DNA of 64,000 bases, taken from Platanthera guangdongensis (Eukaryota > Streptophyta > Magnoliopsida > Asparagales > Orchidaceae). Positions within the stretch are counted from its first letter, which is position 1. Each line of letters begins with the position of its first letter. The DNA is taken from NCBI GenBank assembly GCA_039583875.1, contig CM077163.1, positions 111,609,213 through 111,673,212 of the forward strand, read 5' to 3'. A model generated the notes under the pieces. It was not told where the DNA came from, made no database searches, and saw only the letters and a list, made by a program, of their open reading frames with translations. Shown one piece after another: positions 33,340 through 44,027 of the stretch. The position numbers were made by a program, and so were the translations under genes.

Positions 33340-34454
33340 CTGCGACGAACCCTACTCCATAGCAGGTGACACCTCAGGCTCCGAATATAGTTCCACCTCC
33401 GCTGGCTCCAGTTCCGTTTCAGCAGACGGAGATGGGGCAAATGTTGACGGCCATCCTGGAGGCCTTCAGAGCTCAGCAGGCCCCAGCTCCATTGCCAAAT
33501 CCCGGGGCCAACTAGATGAGTGCCTTCGGGGCACTTTCCCCTCCATCCTACCAGGGTACGGAGTCGACAGTTCGCACAGAGTAATGGTTGGGTACCATCT
33601 ATGAGATGCTTGTGGTGATACGATGCCCCATTGAGGACGCAGTTGCTTTGGCAGTCTCCTACTTGGAGTCGCACGGGAAGAGGTGGTGGAAGTCACAGCT
33701 GGACACCACCTTTGTGGATATGGATTGTGCAGATATCTCTTGGGGAGAGTTCAGAGCAGCACTTCTGGGACATTTTGTACCACAGTCGGCGAGGGATGAG
33801 CTGGAGGATAGGTTCCTGCGGTTGAAGCAGGGCAACAAAACAGTGCTAGAGTATTACCAGGAGTTTACTCACTTAGCCCGTTATGCAGACTCTTACCAGT
33901 TTGACGATGCTGGATACGCCAGGAGGTTGTACAAGGGGCTACACGATGACATGAGACATTCCCTCCTCTTCGTCTCCGAGGGAATCTTGGCCAGGATTCT
34001 GGAGATGGCTAAGAAAAGGGAGGCAGATCAGCTTACGGTCAAGAGCCAGAAGAGGCTGGCTGATGATGCAGTGATTGGAGGACGTAGACACCGTCCTCGA
34101 GGCCAAGTCATCGGGGAAAGATGAAACAGCGATCAACCTCATTAGGAGATTGGACTGGAGCAAAGGAATAAGGGGGTTTTGGCCCCCAGCCATTACAGAT
34201 GCTGAAGATACCGAGGATAGCAGAGCAGGCGTCAGTGTGCTTCCATTGTAATCAGCCGGGGAATTTCAAGAGAAATTGTCCCATGAGGCGAGCGAACCCA
34301 CAAGAACTTCAGGGTGCCCCACCTCCACGGCAGTTTGGGGGTCGAGGGCACGACCGAGTACGGGGATATCAGGGCAGAGGACACATGCCAGAGAGGGAGC
34401 AGGTGTACGCATTAGATCTGACACAACCCCGTAACCCAAAGAAGGTTATAGCAG
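33340..34454 (+). pseudogene. Gyp-2 gag
   Basis: Gag of a plus-strand gypsy element. The N-terminal part has in-frame stops at 33360, 33513 and 33582. The gag domain is clear from 33588 (AVSYLESHGKRWWK, FRAALLGHFVPQSARDELEDRFLRLKQGNKTVLEYYQEF). A frameshift between about 34110 and 34199 leads to a zinc knuckle in which the histidine is replaced (CFHCNQPGNFKRNC). The frame then runs to VYALDLTQPRNPKKVIA, the usual sequence just before protease, where a GT-AG segment begins. Confidence 0.88.
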
Positions 34455-34573
34455 GTATGCTAGTACATTCAATTTCCTCCTTTCTTAAGAACTAGTTCTC
34501 ACAGACACAAACTAGTTATAAATTAAGAAAAGAAAAACTATAACTAGAACACTAAGACACTTAATTACCTCAG
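34455..34573 (+). other. Candidate 119-nt intron at the Gyp-2 gag-protease junction
   Basis: GCAG|GTATGC at the 5' end and ATTACCTCAG|GC at the 3' end. It is AT-rich, with ACACTAAGAC about 25 nt before the AG as a possible branch site. Without removal the gag frame stops at TAG (34493-34495), inside the segment. Removal joins the frames through a glycine codon split after its first base, exactly as in Gyp-1, and leaves the normal distance to the protease DTG motif. Confidence 0.65.
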
Positions 34574-35904
34574 GCGTGGTTTTCATCAGCGGCAAGGCCG
34601 CTCAAACACTCTTCGACACCGGGTCTTCACACTCGTTTGTGTCAGAGGACTTCGTGAAAGGACTGGGAGGCGTGGAGCAATTCACAGGAAGGATTATGAG
34701 GGTGCGTATACCCAATGGATCAGAGCTCATGACCTCTTCTCATTGCAAAATGGAGGTGGAGATCGGCGGGAAGGCGTTTGAGGCACCAAAGACAATCCTG
34801 AGGATGTCGTACTATGATCTCATACTGGGCATGATGTGGTTACACTGGAACCATACCCAGATTGACTGCTTGGCTAAGGGGATCACCGTGAGGCACATGG
34901 ACTCCTCTATTGTTATTGAAGGTATTACACCAGCCCACCTAGTATTATTATCGTCTGTACAGGCCGTCAAGGACCACCTACAGGAAGATGAAGTTTATCA
35001 GGTTCTCTTCGAGATGGTCGTGTCCAAGGATTCTATATCAAATATTCTAGTGGTGCAGAACTTTGTTGATGTATTTCCGGAGAAGCTACCAGGGCTACCC
35101 CCACACCAGGAGAAGGACTTTCAGATTCAGCTTGTGCCAGGGGCTAAGCCTATATCCAGGGCTCCATAGCGAATGGCCCCGAAGGAGTTGGTGGAATTTT
35201 GAAGCCAGCTTCAAGAGTTAGTGGAAGCCGGGTTCGTCCGGCCTAGCTCTTCACCGTGGGGTGCTCCCGTGCTATTCATCAAAAAGAAGGACGAGACACT
35301 TCGGCTGTGTATTGATTACCGGGCCCAAAACAAGCTCACAGTCCGGAATACGTATCCCTTGTCCAGGATAGACGAGTTATTTGACCAGCTAGAGGGAGCT
35401 CATTGGTTCTCAAAGCTGGACCTGAGATCGGGGTATTACCAGCTACGTATACAGGAGGACATCCCAATGATGGCCTTTATCAGCAGATATGGACTGTACC
35501 AGTTTACCGTGATGCCCTTCGGGCTCACGAATGCACCCTCCGCGTTCATGGCCTTGATGAATAGGGTGTTCTAAGAGTATCTGGATGTTTTCGTCATTGT
35601 ATTCATTGACGACATCCTCATTTATTTGAGGACTGAAGAGGAGCACTTGAGGCAACTGTCTTTGATGTTGGAGAAGCTCCGAGAGCATAAGATGTACGAT
35701 AAGTTCAGCAAGTGCCAATTCTGGCTAAAGGAGGTGGAATTTTTGGGACACGTTATTAGTGGAGCAGGTTTGGCAGTAGATCCGGCGAAGGTCCAGGCAG
35801 TGCGAGATTGGCCACCCTTGAAGACGGCCACAGATGTGTGGAGTTTCTTAGGACTTGCCTGTTTTTACCGGAAGTTCGTGGAGGGGTTCTCTCAGATTGC
35901 CCCC
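34574..35904 (+). pseudogene. Gyp-2 protease and reverse transcriptase, truncated by Sire-C
   Basis: Protease (TLFDTGSSHSFVSEDF) and RT ([55 protein letters not shown]) all lie in one frame. Nonsense codons are at 35167 (TAG), about 35201 (TGA) and 35572 (TAA). The sequence breaks at 35904 in the region after RT (FYRKFVEGFSQIA) where the Sire-C LTR begins; RNase H and integrase are outside the window. Similar to Gyp-1 but clearly another family member. Confidence 0.92.
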
Positions 35905-38223
35905 TGTTGGATCCCTAGATTGATTTGGGCTAGGTTCACTAACTTAGGATGATGTGACTCAACATGTATAGCCATGGTCAAAGTTGTGTCCTAGAGTCCA
36001 GGCCAAGTCCTCAGTAACAACATCATATGGACAAGCCATCATCAGACTGCCAGAGACTCAAGACATAGATGTTTTCTCAAGATTCAGAGATTTGTCAAGA
36101 GACTAAGTAAAATGAGTTCGACGTTCGTCGAACTCAGGTCGATAATAGTCATTCTCAGCTCGACGATCTTAGAGAAATATTCTCTGAGCTGAGCTCGATG
36201 AACTTCAGTCACAGATCGACGATCCTTGGATTCCACCTTCAGAATTCTAAGTCCAGACTGTTCTCTAGACTCAGGTCGACGAACCTAGTTCTCAGATCGA
36301 CGAACCTACTTCTCAGGTCGACGAACGTCATTCTTTGCTAGACAATATCTAGGTTTCCACTTCAACTCTATTGCCAAAGGATCATCAATTTTTCTAAGTC
36401 CAGAATCATTTTCAACTCGACGAATTCAAGGTTCACCAGACTTAGCTCGACGAACCTTATTCTTTGGTCGATGATCTCTGGACTCAGTCTTCAGCATTTC
36501 AAGTTCAATTGATTCTCCTAACTTAGGTCGACGAACTTAGTTCTCTGGTCGACGATTTCTGGATTCCCTTCTGCACCTTCCTGATTCCAGAAGTTATTAA
36601 TTTTTCTAAGTCCAGAATCTTCTCCAGTCGACGAATTGGATTCTTATCTCGACGAACTCAGACCACCTTGGCTAAAGTTATCAAGTAGCTGATTAGTGGT
36701 CCTCAGCTCGACGAAGTTTGTTCTCAGGTCGACAAACCCAGTTCTCTGCCCGACGAATTCTGGAACCAGAAGACTTATGTCGACAATTACAGTATATGTC
36801 GACATCAACTAAGTCGACACTAGAAGAATTTGTGTCGACATCCAGATCATCAGTCGATATTGTGGAAAGACTTGTGTCGACACACAGGAGTAATTATGTC
36901 GACACAGAATATTTGACAACTCCAGAATAATTGCTGAACTCCAGTCGACGAACACATTTACCAGCTCGAAGAATAGGCAAAGATCGAAAGAGACATTAGT
37001 TCAGTTTCCATCTCGACAATCATGGAACTCAGCTCGACGAATAGAAGCTGTCTGGTCGACGAGTACAACATCTCATCTCGACGAACTGTGGACTCAGTTC
37101 GATGAATTCTTCCAACTGTTCGACGATTCCAGACTTAGTTATTTCCGGCCTTCTATCCCCACTCTAATGTGATAATTCCTGAGTAATTAATGCTCTAACA
37201 TTCTCTGAATGTATCCGTTAGAAGGAGCATTAATTATAGTCTTCTCCAGAATTATTGCTTGCCGTTTTTCCACGGGATAGTTGGGGAAATAAATCAATGC
37301 CGATTATTCTCAAGGCTGTCAGCATTAATTATAGAGGCATTCAAAATTTTGAATAGAAGACAAGAAGAGTATAACGAATAGATAGATAGACTGATAGAGT
37401 TAATCAAGATCATTGAAAAAGCTTCACACAGAGCACAACTTACTGAGAAGCACATAGAGATTACAGACAAAACATTCAATCTTGAACAATTTGCTCTGAC
37501 AAAGAAGAAGCATTTTTCTGATACACAGAAGATCTTGACCAGAAGCTCATCAGCACTTGAAGAAGAAGAACAACAATACCTATATCAAGAGTCTTCTCTC
37601 TTCAAGTACTCCAGTACACTTCAAAAGAATAACTTCAGTTCAATCTGTCAAAGAACTCCCTGAAGTTTTTTGCTGGTCAAGGATTCAGCTTGAAGACCTA
37701 TCACCCTGAAGCTTTGCTCTTAGTTTTCCCTGATCCATTCTATATCTCAGGGGGAGCCTTAAGCTATAATCAATCCACAGTCTTCTCAGTTATATATTGA
37801 GAAAGAAAAGACAACATCATCTCTCACCCCCACATCTGTAAAGGGTTGTCATCTCTCTTCAAAAGTGATTCCTTGGTTGCAAGTCTCCTGATCAAAAGAC
37901 TTGGGTTGGTTTTTGAGCACCTGATCAAAAGCTCATTGGTGTCAGGCACCTGATCAAAAATCTGTGTGAATTCCTACCAAGGGTGGTAGAAGAGTGGATG
38001 TACCTAGGTTGGGGAACCACTATAAAATTCTTGTGTCTTCTGGTTGCCTCTCTTTCTTTTGTTCTTACTGTGCTTGTGATTTAGGTTTATTATTTGCTAG
38101 TTTATTAATTTTTGCACTTATTAATTTACAGCAAAAACTGTAATAGAAGTTATGAAATATTTAAGAATACTCTATTCACCCCCCCCCCCCTCTAGAGTAT
38201 TTCAGATCTAACTCTCACTTTCA
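35905..38223 (+). repeat. Sire-C 5' LTR
   Basis: 2319 bp, TGTTGGATCCCTAG to CTCTCACTTTCA. Its start and end resemble those of Sire-D read on the other strand. U3 contains the motif array. A run of 13 C (about 38179-38191) followed by TCTAGAG lies some 35 bp before the LTR end. Confidence 0.9.
36110..37120 (+). repeat. Sire-C U3 array of TCGACGA motifs with a TGTCGACA patch
   Basis: About twenty-five motifs of the kind (T)CTCGACGA or GGTCGACGAAC in both orientations. Between 36774 and 36910 the motif type changes to TGTCGACA with CACACAGGA neighbours, as in S2, and then changes back. Confidence 0.88.
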
Positions 38224-38225
38224 AT

Positions 38226-38240
38226 TGGTATCAGAGGAGG
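38226..38240 (+). other. Sire-C primer binding site
   Basis: TGGTATCAGAGGAGG 2 nt after the LTR end. Confidence 0.93.
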
Positions 38241-38331
38241 TTCCTTTGGTTGTACAAGTTAAATCTTGAACCAAAAGATCCTTTGTTAGATCTACACAAT
38301 ATTTTATTTTCATTTAAATTATAAACACAGC

Positions 38332-40427
38332 ATGACACAGAACAAGGATTATGCAAGCACCAGACCTGCAACTTGCAACCTTAATAGGTTTGCCATCCGG
38401 AAGGCAAGAATTAGGTTATACATGAATTACATTGATGAAGACATCTACAATTCCATTTTGAGAGGTCACCCACAGGCATCTACATCTACAACATCTTGCA
38501 GGAACAATGCATTCCCACCACCTGAGTGGACTGAAGCTCAGAAGAAAGCAAACATTGCTGATGCCAAAGCCATGAGCATATTGGCTCAGACTATGTCAGA
38601 TGATATCTTTCAGAAGGTGGCTGAGTGCACCTCTGCAAAAGCAATCTGGGATTCACTCAATCAAATGGTTGCTGGCTCAGCAGATGAGAGGAAAGATAGA
38701 AGATCAAACCTCATCACACAATATGAAAACTTCAAGAAGGATGAGTCAGAAACAATTGAAGTGATGTACAACAGGCTTAGATCCATCATCAGTGAGCTAA
38801 GGACCTTAGATAAAGAAATCACCTTGACTGAAGTGAATGACAAGATCCTAATGTACTTCCCAAGCTCATGGGACACCAGGATCTGGCCCATCAAGGAGGC
38901 CAGATGCCTGAATGAGATTTCAACTGAATCTCTATTAGGTAAACTGAAGTCATATGAGCAGCTAATCAAGTCCAGAGAGGCAGTGGAACACAGGATTCCT
39001 CCACCAACAAGGAAAGAACAATCCATTGCATTCAAGGATGCTAATGAAACTGAAGCTCCAATAGTCAATGAAGAGCTAATGAGTCTCTTTGCTAAGAGAT
39101 TCTTCAAACTGGCAAGGAAAGACTTCAGAAGGAAGTCATCCAAAAATGACATCCAGCCAAGGTATGGCAAAACCCCCAATAAAGCGGTAGTGTGTTCTGG
39201 GTGCAGGAAACCAGGACATTTCATGTCTGAATGTCCTGAAAATCAAAAGAAGGAAAGAATAAAAGAGAAGGAATCAAGAAACAAGCATTACAGCAAGCCC
39301 TCTTCGAGCAAGCACAAAAAGAAGGACAAAGGATTTGTGGCTGAAACATGGAGTGATACAGAAGATGAATCCACATCTTCCAGCTCCAGTGAAGAAAAAG
39401 AGGAGGCCAAGGCAAAGGAGGTTTAGCTCATGGCAATTGATGCAAGTAGTAGCAGATCAGATACAGATGAATCTGATAATGAAGAAAACCTGTTAGTTGA
39501 AGATCAGGTAATAATATCTTATGATTTTGAATCTGATGAATTTAAATTTAAATTTAAAAGCCTATGCTTAGATTTGATAAGCTTTGAGAAGGAAATCAAA
39601 CTTCTCAGAGATAAATTGAATGATCTAGATAAAATCACCTCTGAAAATGAAACTCTATCTAGTGAACTGAAATCTGCAAATAAACAAATCATTTTTCTGA
39701 AATTAGAACTTAGCAAAGCTAAGATATTAGAAGAATCATTAAATGACAGAAGTTTGAAATTGCTATATATAACCAGCACAGTTAATGCTAGAACAAATAA
39801 CTGCAGATTAGGATTAGGAGCCACATCCAGTGAACCAACTCTAATCCAAAGGAATCATCTTTCAAAACCTGTAAATTTTATCTCTGATAAAGGAAAGAAA
39901 AACACTGAACAAGTAAATAAGGTTAATAAAATTCTAGAACAAATTGAAGCTAAGGACAAAATTAAAAATCAGAAGAATGATAAAAATAACATTGTTCAGC
40001 AGTTATTGTCGAACCCAGATCGACGATATAGGAACAGATCGTCGAACTCAAACGACGATCTTTGAACGCAAACTACAATAATAATCATTCGTCTAACTAC
40101 GATCGACGAACTTTGTATGGTTCGTCGAGCAGAGGTCGACAAACGTGGGGCACAGAGAATGAACATGTTCATTCTCTAGGCAGAGATCGACGATCTCAAC
40201 CCAATTTGTCGAAATCTTGTCGACGAACTTACAGAAATTCGTCGAACCCAGGTAGTCTTAACCAAAACTATAATTTCAACAGCAACATAAATACTTCTAA
40301 AAAACCATTTAATCCACTAGCTGACTAGATCATACCACCTAGGAGATATCACCCCCTAGGATATAAATCCCAACCTGAATTCGTTGTTATTTCCAGCATT
40401 TCTTATCAGCCATACAAAGGACCCAAG
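38332..40427 (+). pseudogene. Sire-C gag
   Basis: A long Sirevirus-type Gag beginning MTQNKDYASTRP. The capsid-like body (AKAIWDSLNQMVAG, MYNRLRSIISELRTLDKEITLTEVNDKILMYFP) is followed by a zinc knuckle (CSGCRKPGHFMSEC), then an acidic Ser-rich segment that ends at an in-frame TAG (39424). It continues in the same frame with a heptad-rich coiled-coil-like stretch (LISFEKEIKLLRDKLNDLDKI). After about 40005 the DNA is an array of inverted TCGTCGA motifs encoding Arg/Ser-rich sequence, with a frameshift near 40060 and a stop at 40326. Homology to Sire-D gag continues to PYKGPK at 40427. Confidence 0.9.
40005..40265 (+). repeat. Inverted-motif array inside Sire-C gag
   Basis: TCGTCGAAC / GATCGACGA motifs, the type found in its U3, lie within gag coding sequence and encode SSN-x-x-RRS-like peptides. 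Confidence 0.85.
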
Positions 40428-40467
40428 GTAACCTGAGTCAAAAATCATTAACTGTTTTCTATTACAG
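40428..40467 (+). other. 40-nt GT-AG segment between Sire-C gag and pol
   Basis: AAG|GTAACC at the start and TTTTCTATTACAG|GTGAAG at the end, with ATTAAC upstream of the pyrimidine run. Gag stops inside it and pol resumes in another frame right after. The homologous segment in Sire-D has the same length and ends. It is shorter than known plant introns, so splicing is uncertain. Confidence 0.4.
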
Positions 40468-43400
40468 GTGAAGAGTTGTCCAAGGGTAAATCAAACTTGG
40501 TACCTGGACAGTGGATACTCCAAACAAATGACTGGCAATAAGGACATCCTAACTAACTATAAGTCCATACTGAGGCCAAAGGTTATCTTTGGTGACTCTA
40601 AATGTGGTCAGTCAGAAGGATTTGGAGAAGTAAGAATAGGAGCTGTCACATTCAAAAAGGTGACATATGTAAGTGGACTCAAGCATAACCTCATCTTCAT
40701 ACGTCAGTTATGTGATGATGGTTATCAGGTATACTTTAACCTATCCACTTGTTCTATTATTGATAAAATAACCAAATAGATTTAACTGGAAGTAGACAAG
40801 GCAATATATACTTAGTAAATTTTTTTCTGCCAAAACTGATATCTGCTTACTCAACTTAACTAGTAATTAGAATGACTTATGGAACAAAAGACTAGGTCAT
40901 TTAAATTTGAAAAACATTGCTAGGTTATCTAAGCACAACCTTGTTAGAGGTCTACCATCTGGTCCCTACAAGAAGGAAGGTCTCTGCAGGGCTTGTCAAT
41001 TAGGCAAGCAAACTAAAACTAGTTTTAAATCAGTTAATAAGAGTGATTCACCTAGGATTTTGTACTTGTTACATTTGGATCTCTTTGGACCCATTGCTGT
41101 ACAAAGCCTAGGAGGGAAATACTACACTTTGGTTATAGTGGATGACTTCTCCAGGTTCAGTTGGGTATTCTTTCTGAGATCAAAGTCAGATACATTCAAG
41201 GTTCTTACAGATTTTCTTAGGATCATATAGATTGAGTTCTCTACTCATGTTGCATTGATCAGAAGTGATCATGGCACAGAGTTTCAGTCTCTTCTAATGC
41301 ATGAGTTCTGTGAGAAGGAAGTTATCAGTCATTGCTTCTCAGCTCCTAGAACTCCCCAACAAAAAAGGGTAGCTGAAAGGAAAAATAGGACACTCATTGA
41401 AGCTGCAGGTACATTGCTTGCAGATGCTTACATGCCTCTAACATTTTGGGCAGAAGCTGTAAGTACAACAATTTAAGCCCTGAACAGGAGCTTAATTCAA
41501 AAACTAAAGAACATGACTCCCTATGAATTGCTCAAAGGGAAGAAACCTAAAATAAACTATTTTAAAGTATTTGGTTGTACCTGTTACATACATAATAACA
41601 ACAAGAAATACATTAGAAAGTTTGAGGCTAAGGCTGAAGAGGGAGTTTTTCTAGGATACTCCTAAGTAAACAAGGCTTATAGGGTGTTTAATAAATCAAC
41701 ATTAAAAATTGAAGAGTCTATTAATGTTTCATTTGATGAGACTAACATGTATTGCAAGGAGAAAGAAGTTTCTACCAATAACAACTTCCAGATACCCCAT
41801 TTGTGTGAGACCTTAGATGGACTAAACCTCACCCAAGAGGTGTCAACTCATCCCACTCCACAAGCCATTGAAGAAAGTGAAGAAGAGGAAGTTGAAGAAA
41901 ATGAATCTCTACCAACAGCAAATACAATTCCACAGGAGGAATTAATTCGAAATGTTGTTGCACAACCAACTCCACCTACTGATTTTGTCACATTTAGGGA
42001 TCACCCAGATCTCAAGTGATTGGAGACATATCAGCAGGTGTACAGACAAGACATCAACTCACCCAAGATTTGATGCATGCCTGTTTTCTCTCTCAGGTTG
42101 AACCTCTATCCATTCATGATGCTGAGCAAGATCCCCATTGGATCCTTGTAATACAGGAGGAACTAAATCAATTTGAGAGATGTAGAGTTTGGGATTTGGT
42201 TCCAAGACCCCAAAACTACCAGTTATTGGAACCAAATGGGTTTACAGAAATAAGCTGGATGCCCAAGGAGTCATTGTGAGAAACAAGGCTAGGCTTGTTG
42301 CTCAAGGATATAGGCAAGAAGAAGGAATTGATTATGATCAAACCTTTGCACCTGTTGTAAGGTTGGAAGCCATAAGAATATTTCTTGCCTATGCACCATA
42401 CAAGAGGTTCAAGGTATTCCAAATGGATGTGAAGAGTGCCTTTCTAAATGGAGTGCTATAAGAAGAGGTTTATGTAGAACAATCTCTAGATTTTGTTTCT
42501 CCAACTTACCCTTCTCATGTTTTTAAATAGCATAAGGCCCTTTATGGTCTAAAGCATGCTCCAAGAGCTTGGTATGAGACCTTAGCTAGTTTTCTATTAG
42601 AGCATAAATTTACAAGAGGAACTGTAGATAAAACTCTTTTCACTAGACATCATAAGGACCAAATCTTATTAGTACAAATCTATGTGGATGATATTATCTT
42701 TGGCTCTACAGATTCCAAATTATGCAAGAGGTTTTCTGACCTCATGCATTCCAGATTTGAAATGAGTAGCATGGGTGAGCTTTCCTACTTCCTTGGTCTC
42801 CATGTGAAGCACCTCCCTGATGGCATCTTCATCTCTCAAGCAAAATATGCTAAAGAGCTTCTAAAGAAGTTTGGGATGGCTGATGCCTCAGCAAAGAAAA
42901 CTCCCATGGCTACCAATGTTGTTGTGGACTCTGATGTACCAGGGAAACCTGTGGATCAGAAACTTTATAGGGGTATTGTTGGGTCCCTATTATACCTCAC
43001 AGAAAGTAGACCAGATATTATGTTTGCCACATATTTTTGTGCTAGGTTCCAGGTGAACACTAAAGAATCTCATCTAATTTTACTAAAAAAGATTTTGAGA
43101 TATATAAAGAGTTATCTTAATCTAAGCCTATGGTATCCTGCTGAATCAGAATTTGAGTTAACTGGATACTCTGATGCTGATTTTGCTGGATGCAGGGTAG
43201 ATAGAAAAAGTACTTCAGGAACTTGCCAGTTCTTGGTTATGAGATTAGTATCTTGGTTTTGTAAAAAGAAAACATCAGTGTCAACCTCAACTGCTGAAGA
43301 AGAATATATTGCGGCAGGCAGCTGTTGTTCACAGATGCTTTGGATATAAAATCAGCTACTAGATTATAGGTTCAACTTAAATAATTCAACCCTACTCTGT

Positions 43401-43634
43401 GATAATACAAGTGCTATAGCCATAGCCAAGAGTCCAGTTCACCATAGTAGGACAAAACATATTGATATAATACATCATTTCATTAGGGAGTGTGTAGACA
43501 AAAATAAAATCAAGCTTGTCGATATCTACACTCATTTACAAAGGGCTGATATATTCACCAAACCTCTGGATGAGAGAAATCATATGTTCTTTTTGAATCA
43601 ACTTGGAATGATCAATGGAGAAGACTTTATTTGA
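40468..43634 (+). pseudogene. Sire-C pol
   Basis: Protease (WYLDSGYSKQMTGN), pre-integrase (LWNKRLGHLNL), integrase ([39 protein letters not shown]), RT ([32 protein letters not shown]) and RNase H (YSDADFAGCRVDRKSTSG, CDNTSAIAIAKS). It ends ...LGMINGEDFI and TGA at 43632. Several stops and at least three frameshifts (around 40780-40900, 42010 and 42230-42280) break the frame. The glycine of the integrase NGVAER motif region is lysine/arginine, but the catalytic E is kept. Confidence 0.92.
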
Positions 43635-43639
43635 TTTCT

Positions 43640-43925
43640 GTCTGCAGTCGACGAATTTTCCAAAGTTCGTCGAAAGGAGTTCGACGAATCGGGGAAAGTT
43701 TGAGAGATATTCGTCGAACGGAGATCGACGAACTCTCTGTAAGTGAAACAATTTTCGTTGAACGGAGTTCGACAAACTTGCTTCAGAAGATATTCGTCCA
43801 ATGGAGTTCGACGAACTGTATTCAATTCTTCTGGATAAGATCGACGAATTATTTCATTCAAAATTATTTCGTCGACCTCAGTTCGAAGAATTATTTTTAT
43901 TTTCGTGGAACGGAGTCTGTCGATT
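43640..43925 (+). repeat. Sire-C pol-ORF3 array of inverted TCGTCGA motifs
   Basis: About nine units of the type TCGTCGAACGGAGTTCGACGA. Adjacent arms pair as imperfect palindromes of about 21 bp. The position is equivalent to 16330-16625 and 50640-50955. Confidence 0.9.
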
Positions 43926-43998
43926 CATATTCTTGAAAACCCTATATTTAGGTTTTCTTCGACCACGATCCCGCGCTTTCTGTTCTCTTGCACTTGAT

Positions 43999-44019
43999 CG
44001 TCGTTTCTCTCTTTTGCAG
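43999..44019 (+). promoter_or_regulatory. Splice-acceptor-like site before Sire-C third ORF
   Basis: TTTCTCTCTTTTGCAG ends at 44019, 8 nt before the ORF ATG. CACTTGATC about 25 nt upstream could serve as branch site. Confidence 0.55.
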
Positions 44020-44027
44020 GTGATTCC

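Noticed and set aside
33302..33604. 100-codon Ser/Gly-rich frame near the start of Gyp-2
   Set aside because: It is out of phase with the real gag frame, which has three stops here but clear homology from 33588 on.
34455..34573. The Gyp-2 gag-protease insert as a small transposon (MITE)
   Set aside because: I looked for terminal inverted repeats and a target duplication and found neither convincingly; only a small internal AGAACTAGTTCT palindrome is present. The exact GT-AG ends and the shared phase with Gyp-1 favour an intron.
38226..38240. TGGTATCAGAG sequences as tRNA gene fragments
   Set aside because: They lie 0-3 nt inside LTR ends, have no cloverleaf around them, and are primer binding sites.
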